NCBI RefSeq assembly: GCF_900476375.1
Contig: NZ_UPPP01000054.1
Span: 62,001 to 126,000 of the forward strand
Origin: Allolucifera butyrica
GTDB lineage: Bacteria > Bacillota > Negativicutes > Sporomusales > UPPP01
Direction: 5' to 3'
Length of the DNA: 64,000 nt
Made by a program: the position numbers and the translations under genes. Shown here one piece after another: positions 59,040-64,000 of the stretch (its first letter is position 1; each line of letters opens with the position of its first letter). The notes under the pieces were generated by a model. The model was given only the letters and a program-made list of their open reading frames with translations, had not been told where the DNA came from and did no database searches.

Positions 59040-61007
59040 TTGGTCGTTTTAGTACAAAAACGTATTATTTTGTTGCTTGTGGGACTTTTGCTATCTTTTG
59101 TTGTGATAACCGGGCGAATTGCTTGGGTACAATTTGTGGATGGCAAGCAAATGGTGGAACGCATCCAGTTCCAATTAGTGGATAAATGGAAACTGCAGTC
59201 GCCGCGCGGTACGATTTATGACCGTAATGGCAAAGAACTGGCAGTCAGTCGTATGACAAAATCACTTTACGCCAATCCGTCCCATCTCAATCCGGACCCG
59301 GATACGGTAGCTGCCTGGCTGGCACCTGTTTTAGACCTGAAACAGGCAGTTATAAAAGCCCGTCTGGAGCAGGGCGGCAGCTTTGTCTGGTTAAAGCGTA
59401 TGCTGGAGCCGGAAAAATCGCAGGCTGTGACGGCGATAATCAAGGAGCATCAGATAAAGGGGCTTGCCTTTATAGAAGAGAGTAAGCGTTATTATCCCAA
59501 TGACGGTCTGGCTGCCCAGACCTTAGGCTTTGTCGGCACGGATGATGTTGGTCTTGACGGCATTGAAAGGGCACTTGATAAAGTGATCAAAGGAAAGCAA
59601 ACGGAGCAGGCCGTGGAAACGGACAGTTACGGCACGCCTATTTTTAAGTCTATTTTTTCCTATACGCCGCGTAAGGAAGGAAAAAGTGTATATCTAACGC
59701 TGGATTTGGGAATTCAATTTGTGGTGGAGCAAAATCTGGACAAAATCATGGCAACCACTCACGCTAGGTCGGCTACAGTCATTATCATGAATCCCCGCAC
59801 CGGGGAAATTTTGGCTATAGGTAACCGGCCCGGTTATAATCCCAACGAATTTTACCGGTATAATGAAAAAGACTGGAAAAACCGGGCCGTATCCTTTATT
59901 TATGAACCGGGTTCCACCTTTAAAACCGTTGTCGCGGCCGCGGCAGTGCAGGAAAATCTGATCCGGCCGGAAGACCGCTTTTACGATAAGGGTTTTGTGG
60001 AAGTGTCCGGCCGGCGGATTCAAAACTGGAATGGAGAGAGTTATGGCAATATTTCTTTTCTTAAAGTGTTTGAGGACTCTATCAATACCGGCTTTGTCCA
60101 TATTGGACTAAAACTTGGGGCTGCCCGGCTCAATCACTATGCCGAAATGTTCGGTTTCGGGCAAACCACCGGGAGTGGTCTGCCGGGGGAGGAAAACGGT
60201 ATTTTGTTCAAAACGGAGGATATGAGGGCTTCCGATGTGGCTACCATGGCTATCGGCCAGAGCATAGCCTGTACTCCGCTGCAATTGTTGACTGCCGTAA
60301 GTGCCATTGCCAATGACGGAGTACTGCTGAAACCGTATATTGTAAAGGAAATTGATAACGCCGACGGAACGGTCGAAAGCCGTACGACGACTCAAGTAGT
60401 ACGGCAGGCGGTCAGTCCGGAAGCGGCTCATATTGTAAAATATATGATGGAAAAGGAAATGGAGGAGGGCGGCGGCAAGGCGGGAACTGTTAAAGGCTAC
60501 CTCTTTGGCGGCAAGACCGGAACGGCGCAGCGCTTGAATGATAACGGCAGCGGCTATGAGGCGGGCCATTATATTTCCTCCTTTGTTGGTTTTGGGCCGG
60601 TTGAAAATCCGCAAGTCGCGGCACTGGTCGTAATTGATGATCCACAGGGAGGCTTGTTTTACGGTTCTGAAATTGCCGCTCCGGCTTTCCGGGACATTAT
60701 GACTCAAGTAGTGCGCCTGTTAAACATTCCGCCGGATAATCCGCAAACGCTTCCGGCGCCGGAGACTGACCAGCCCGTGCCGGCTGCACCCGCCGCCGCG
60801 GCGATTCCCGCAGAGTCACCGCCGCCCGGCAAAGCCGTTGTGCCCAACCTTGCCGGCACAACGATCCGGGAAGCCGGCGAACTGTTAAATAAGGCAGGGC
60901 TGGCGTTTGTGCCTCAAGGTACCGGTGTTATGGTACGTCAGAGTATGCCGCCGGGGACGGTAGTCCAAGCCGGGACAGAAGTAACAGTGTATTTTGAACC
61001 GAGGTGA
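59040..61007 (+). CDS. SpoVD/FtsI-type class B penicillin-binding protein with PASTA domain
   Basis: 655 residues: one TM helix (about 8-28), a PBP dimerisation domain (about 45-210), a transpeptidase domain with SxxK at S292-K295 (PGSTFKTV), SxN in DSINTG and KTGTAQ, an Ala/Pro-rich linker and one PASTA domain (about 600-655). It cross-links peptidoglycan in division or cortex synthesis; the PASTA domain favours SpoVD over PBP2 of elongation. TTG start after TGGAGGT. The FtsW/SpoVE protein at 20201 would be a natural partner. Confidence 0.88.
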   Translation: MVVLVQKRIILLLVGLLLSFVVITGRIAWVQFVDGKQMVERIQFQLVDKWKLQSPRGTIYDRNGKELAVSRMTKSLYANPSHLNPDPDTVAAWLAPVLDLKQAVIKARLEQGGSFVWLKRMLEPEKSQAVTAIIKEHQIKGLAFIEESKRYYPNDGLAAQTLGFVGTDDVGLDGIERALDKVIKGKQTEQAVETDSYGTPIFKSIFSYTPRKEGKSVYLTLDLGIQFVVEQNLDKIMATTHARSATVIIMNPRTGEILAIGNRPGYNPNEFYRYNEKDWKNRAVSFIYEPGSTFKTVVAAAAVQENLIRPEDRFYDKGFVEVSGRRIQNWNGESYGNISFLKVFEDSINTGFVHIGLKLGAARLNHYAEMFGFGQTTGSGLPGEENGILFKTEDMRASDVATMAIGQSIACTPLQLLTAVSAIANDGVLLKPYIVKEIDNADGTVESRTTTQVVRQAVSPEAAHIVKYMMEKEMEEGGGKAGTVKGYLFGGKTGTAQRLNDNGSGYEAGHYISSFVGFGPVENPQVAALVVIDDPQGGLFYGSEIAAPAFRDIMTQVVRLLNIPPDNPQTLPAPETDQPVPAAPAAAAIPAESPPPGKAVVPNLAGTTIREAGELLNKAGLAFVPQGTGVMVRQSMPPGTVVQAGTEVTVYFEPR

Positions 61008-61012
61008 CCTTA

Positions 61013-62734
61013 GTGGCTGATAAACAGGAATTGGCGCATTTACTGGCCGAAATGGCGGCCATGTTGGAACTGAAGGGAGAAAATGTTTTTAAAATCCGGG
61101 CTTATCAGACTGCGGCCCGGACGCTGGAGCGAATGGACGGGGAATGGGAAAGCCTCGAACGTGGGGGGAATCCGTCTGAGGTAAAAGGCATTGGCAAAAC
61201 CCTGGGACAGCATATCCGGGAATATCTGGCAACCGGAACGGTAAGCTATTATCAGGAACTGAAAGAATCCTTGCCGCCGGTATTATTTGAGCTGACCCGT
61301 ATTCCCGGGTTGGGACCCAAAAAGGCAATGCTTCTTCATACCCAGCTGGGTATTCAGTCTATTGGCGAACTGGAATATGCCTGCCGGGAAAACCGTCTGG
61401 TGGAATTGCCGGGATTCGGCAGTAAGACCCAGGAAAAGATTTTGCAAGGAATTGAATATGTAAAACAATTTCAGGGTCAGTTTTTGCTTGGAGATGTTTG
61501 GCCGCTAGCCGAACAAATTGTGCGTTACCTGCGCAGCCGGCCGGAAATAGACCGGGCGGAAGTTGCCGGCAGTGTCCGGCGCCGCAAGGAAACAGTCAAG
61601 GATTTGGATATTGTGGTCACCGGGGAAGAACCGGAAAAGGTTATGGACCTTGTGACGGCCATGCCGGGAGTGCAACAGGTAAGCGGGCGGGGACCGACTA
61701 AAATGAGCCTCTCTTTGGCTAACGGCCTGAATATGGATGTACGGGTGGTAGAACCGGCTGCTTATGCACCGGCGCTGCATCATTTTACCGGCAGTAAGGA
61801 ACATCATATGGAACTTAGAAGCCTGGCCAGACAAAAGGGGTATAAAATAAATGAATACAGTGTTGAAGGCTGTCAGGGAAACCTTCTTATCAGCCGGGAG
61901 GAAGACCTCTATGCAGGGCTCGGTCTGGCGTATATTCCGCCCGAACTGCGGGAGGGATTGGGCGAGATTAGAGCGGCTGCCCAAGGCAAGCTGCCTGTTC
62001 TGGTTACGGAGGAAGATATAAAAGGGACCTTTCATGTCCATACGACTTATTCCGATGGCGGTGCTTCCCTGGTCGCCATGGCCGAACAGGCACGGATGAT
62101 GGGGTTTTCTTACCTGGGTATAACCGATCACAGTCAAACCGCTGTTTATGCCAGGGGTCTGAAGCTGAGCGCCTTGCAGGAACAATGGCGGGAAATTAAC
62201 CGGTTGAATGAACAACAGCCCGGTTTTGTTCTGCTTAAAGGGATTGAAAGCGACATCTTGCCTGACGGATCATTGGATTATCCCGATGGAGTGCTGGCGG
62301 AGTTTGATTTTGTGATTGCGTCGGTCCATTCCCATTTCCGGCAGAGTGAAGCGGAGATGACCCGTCGTCTGGTGAAAGCCATGCAGAATCCCTATGTCAG
62401 TATGCTGGGGCATCCGACGGGCCGGATTTTATTGGGACGGGACGGCTATGCCGTCGATATGTCTCAAATTGTTCAGGCAGCGGCCAACACCGGCACATGT
62501 ATTGAAATTAACGCCAGTCCGTATCGTTTGGATCTGGATTGGCGCTGGTGCATAAAAGCCAAAGAAAAGGGTGTTCGTCTGGCAATCAATCCGGATGCAC
62601 ACAGCCGGGAGGAACTTGCCAATATCCGCTATGGTATCGCCGTCGCCCGTAAAGGATGGCTGACGGCGCAGGATGTTATCAATACCCTGCCGGTTGAACA
62701 AGTTTGCCGCGTTTTACAAAGCAAACGCAATTAG
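61013..62734 (+). CDS. polX: DNA polymerase/3'-5' exonuclease PolX
   Basis: 573 residues, like the 570-residue B. subtilis PolX. Helix-hairpin-helix motifs (VKGIGKTLGQHI, IPGLGPKKAMLL, LPGFGSKTQEKI), family X polymerase palm (GSVRRRKETVKDLDIV, with a third Asp in NMDVRVV) and a C-terminal PHP nuclease domain from about 340 (FHVHTTYSDGG, GITDHS, HPTGR, NPDAHS). It takes part in base-excision and gap repair. GTG start at 61013 after GAGGTG. Confidence 0.95.
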   Translation: MADKQELAHLLAEMAAMLELKGENVFKIRAYQTAARTLERMDGEWESLERGGNPSEVKGIGKTLGQHIREYLATGTVSYYQELKESLPPVLFELTRIPGLGPKKAMLLHTQLGIQSIGELEYACRENRLVELPGFGSKTQEKILQGIEYVKQFQGQFLLGDVWPLAEQIVRYLRSRPEIDRAEVAGSVRRRKETVKDLDIVVTGEEPEKVMDLVTAMPGVQQVSGRGPTKMSLSLANGLNMDVRVVEPAAYAPALHHFTGSKEHHMELRSLARQKGYKINEYSVEGCQGNLLISREEDLYAGLGLAYIPPELREGLGEIRAAAQGKLPVLVTEEDIKGTFHVHTTYSDGGASLVAMAEQARMMGFSYLGITDHSQTAVYARGLKLSALQEQWREINRLNEQQPGFVLLKGIESDILPDGSLDYPDGVLAEFDFVIASVHSHFRQSEAEMTRRLVKAMQNPYVSMLGHPTGRILLGRDGYAVDMSQIVQAAANTGTCIEINASPYRLDLDWRWCIKAKEKGVRLAINPDAHSREELANIRYGIAVARKGWLTAQDVINTLPVEQVCRVLQSKRN

Positions 62735-62785
62735 GCGGCAGGCTGCCGGGAAGAGCGGGCCCAAGGCGAAAGGAAAACGCATTCT

Positions 62786-63247
62786 ATGGAGACAGCCATT
62801 ATCGGTTTTGGCAATGTGTTAATGCAGGATGACGGAGTCGGCAGTTATATCGCCCAAAGTCTGCTGAAGCATGACTTGCCGTCGCAGGTCGCCGTCCTGG
62901 ACGGTGGGATCGACGGATTTGCCGCATTGTACCGGAGCCGCGGCGCCCGGCGGCTGCTGCTCATTGATGCGGTGAATGGTGGCGGACAGGCAGGTGAGCT
63001 CTATTGTCTTCACCTGGACGATATTCAATGGACGGCCGGTGAAGTCCCTTATTCTCTGCACCAAATGCCGCTATTGGCGGCGCTTTGCCACTTTTATCCG
63101 GTATGGCCGCTTACGACGATTTGGGGTATCGAGCCGGGTATAGTAGAGCCGGGTCTGGGTCTTACGCCAGCTGTGGAAAATACAGCCCGGCGTCTGGCGG
63201 CGGACCTGCTGGCGACGGTGCGGGAGGAATGGATTTGCATGAATTGA
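62786..63247 (+). CDS. [NiFe]-hydrogenase maturation protease
   Basis: 153 residues of the HyaD/HybD/HycI family: IIGFGNVLMQDDGVGSYIA at the start, with the metal-contacting Asp, then DGGIDG and LIDAV. It removes the C-terminal tail of the hydrogenase large subunit after nickel insertion. First of a run with hypA and hypB; its stop overlaps hypA by 13 bases. Structural hydrogenase genes are not in the window. Confidence 0.88.
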   Translation: METAIIGFGNVLMQDDGVGSYIAQSLLKHDLPSQVAVLDGGIDGFAALYRSRGARRLLLIDAVNGGGQAGELYCLHLDDIQWTAGEVPYSLHQMPLLAALCHFYPVWPLTTIWGIEPGIVEPGLGLTPAVENTARRLAADLLATVREEWICMN

Positions 63248-63591
63248 GTATAGCGCAGAGTTTGTTGGAAGTTGCTCTGGGGAGTGTAAAAGACCCGGAG
63301 ATTAAACAAATCCGTTTAATCAAACTGCGAATTGGCCGCCTGACCGGAGTTGAACCGGAAGCACTCCGTTTCGCCTGGACGGCGGTGAGTGCCGGGACCA
63401 TAGCGGCGGGAGCGATGCTGGATGTGGATTGGGTGCCGCTGACGGGGCGCTGCCATAATTGCCGGCAGGACTTGATTCTGAAACAATACCACGTATTTTG
63501 TCCTGTTTGCCGGTCGCCGGCTTTTGAGATGACTTCCGGACAGGAACTTACCATGGATTATTTGGAGGTAGATACGGCAGATGAAAATTGA
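63235..63591 (+). CDS. hypA: hydrogenase maturation nickel chaperone HypA
   Basis: 118 residues. Delivers nickel to the hydrogenase large subunit with HypB. C-terminal zinc site CHNC and CPVC. I chose the TTG at 63235 because it gives MHELSIAQ with the nickel-binding His at position 2, as in all HypA proteins, and GGGAGG is eight bases upstream. The ATG at 63229 has only a two-base spacing and would put His at position 4. Confidence 0.9.
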   Translation: MHELSIAQSLLEVALGSVKDPEIKQIRLIKLRIGRLTGVEPEALRFAWTAVSAGTIAAGAMLDVDWVPLTGRCHNCRQDLILKQYHVFCPVCRSPAFEMTSGQELTMDYLEVDTADEN

Positions 63592-64000
63592 GGTTAAAGA
63601 GAACATCTTACGGGAAAATGACCGAATTGCCGCCGGCATCCGGGCTGAGTTGGACCGGCGGGGAATTTTTGCTCTGAATTTGTTGGGCTCACCCGGCTCA
63701 GGCAAAACATCACTGCTGGAAAATACGCTGTCATCCCTGCGGGAAACAGTAAAACTGGCGGTTATTGAAGGAGACTTATTTACCTCTAAAGATGCCATAC
63801 GGCTACAAAAATACAACGTTCCGGTGATACAGATCAATACCGGCGGAGGCTGTCATTTAGATGCCAATATGGTCCGCAACGCAATAAACACAATGGAGCT
63901 GGACAATCTGGAGCTTTTGATTATAGAGAATGTGGGTAACCTTGTTTGCCCGGCGGAATTTAATATCGGCGAGGATGCCAAAGCAACGGTTCTGAGCATC
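63581..64000 (+). CDS. hypB: hydrogenase maturation GTPase HypB (cut by window end)
   Basis: 140 codons seen, continuing past the window. P-loop GSPGSGKTS near 38-46, VIEGDLFTSKDA and INTGGGCHLDANMV are HypB landmarks. There is no His-rich nickel-storage segment at the N-terminus. It overlaps hypA by eleven bases. GTP hydrolysis drives nickel insertion into the hydrogenase. Confidence 0.93.
   Translation, partial: MKIEVKENILRENDRIAAGIRAELDRRGIFALNLLGSPGSGKTSLLENTLSSLRETVKLAVIEGDLFTSKDAIRLQKYNVPVIQINTGGGCHLDANMVRNAINTMELDNLELLIIENVGNLVCPAEFNIGEDAKATVLSI

Noticed and set aside
1..64000. Prophage, integrated plasmid or insertion sequence
   Set aside because: No integrase, transposase, phage structural or replication gene was found; only the small MITE-like repeat suggests past transposition.

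Overview
The window reads as chromosome of an anaerobic, endospore-forming Firmicute, most likely of the Negativicutes/Sporomusaceae type. That placement is inferred from gene content, not from a marker gene. Spore genes are present (cotJABC, a Spo0E-like phosphatase, a SpoVD-like PBP, an FtsW/SpoVE protein, a spore-type GH18). So are anaerobic fermentation genes (citrate lyase, PPi-dependent phosphofructokinase, a B12-dependent diol-utilisation microcompartment) and the start of a [NiFe]-hydrogenase maturation operon. No rRNA, tRNA, CRISPR, prophage or transposase gene was seen.

Layout. 0-8 kb: a Cys-Tyr-Pro tandem-repeat protein, a MITE-like inverted repeat, a small DMT transporter, then citDEF with a CitA/CitB-type two-component pair. 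8-19 kb: PPi-phosphofructokinase, an H-NOX methyl-accepting protein whose haem pocket matches the O2-binding type, a Cache histidine kinase, gnd, an AcoR/DhaR-like regulator without the GAFTGA loop, trmB and a DUF2935 protein. 19-33 kb: a beta-propeller protein, ftsW/spoVE, a short FtsH-like protease with an overlapping membrane-anchored partner, small membrane proteins, cotJABC, a polysaccharide deacetylase, a PAS/PucR-type regulator, a soluble PocR-domain chemoreceptor with its own CheW, a Spo0E-like protein and a 5'-nucleotidase.

33-54 kb is the centre of the window: a diol-dehydratase bacterial microcompartment locus. A shell vertex gene (pduN) with a corA-like gene lies on the minus strand. 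Then come cobS, a cobalamin riboswitch with cobT, a PocR histidine kinase plus AraC response regulator, and a long operon pduU-V-A-B-C-D-E-G-H-K-J-L-(flavoprotein)-O-P-S-T. The genes fit one route. The PocR proteins sense the diol or a related small molecule and activate the operon. CobS, CobT, PduO and PduS supply adenosylcobalamin. PduCDE dehydrates the diol inside a PduA/B/J/K/N/T/U shell, PduGH repairs the dehydratase, PduP makes acyl-CoA and PduL makes acyl-phosphate. An alcohol dehydrogenase (pduQ), acid kinase (pduW) and diol facilitator (pduF) are not in the window.

54-64 kb: a GH18 protein, a CC-motif small protein, DUF2225, a bactofilin-like protein, TerC, a lipoprotein-like protein with a SpoVD-like PBP, PolX, and a hydrogenase protease-hypA-hypB series cut by the window end.

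Two kinds of intergenic sequence recur. One is a GC-rich block usually followed by an AAAGACCGC/GCGGTCTTT hairpin, in about ten copies all in the same orientation. The other is a 144-bp composite unit in two copies carrying a 74-nt hairpin whose arms pair through G-U wobbles only when read from the minus strand.
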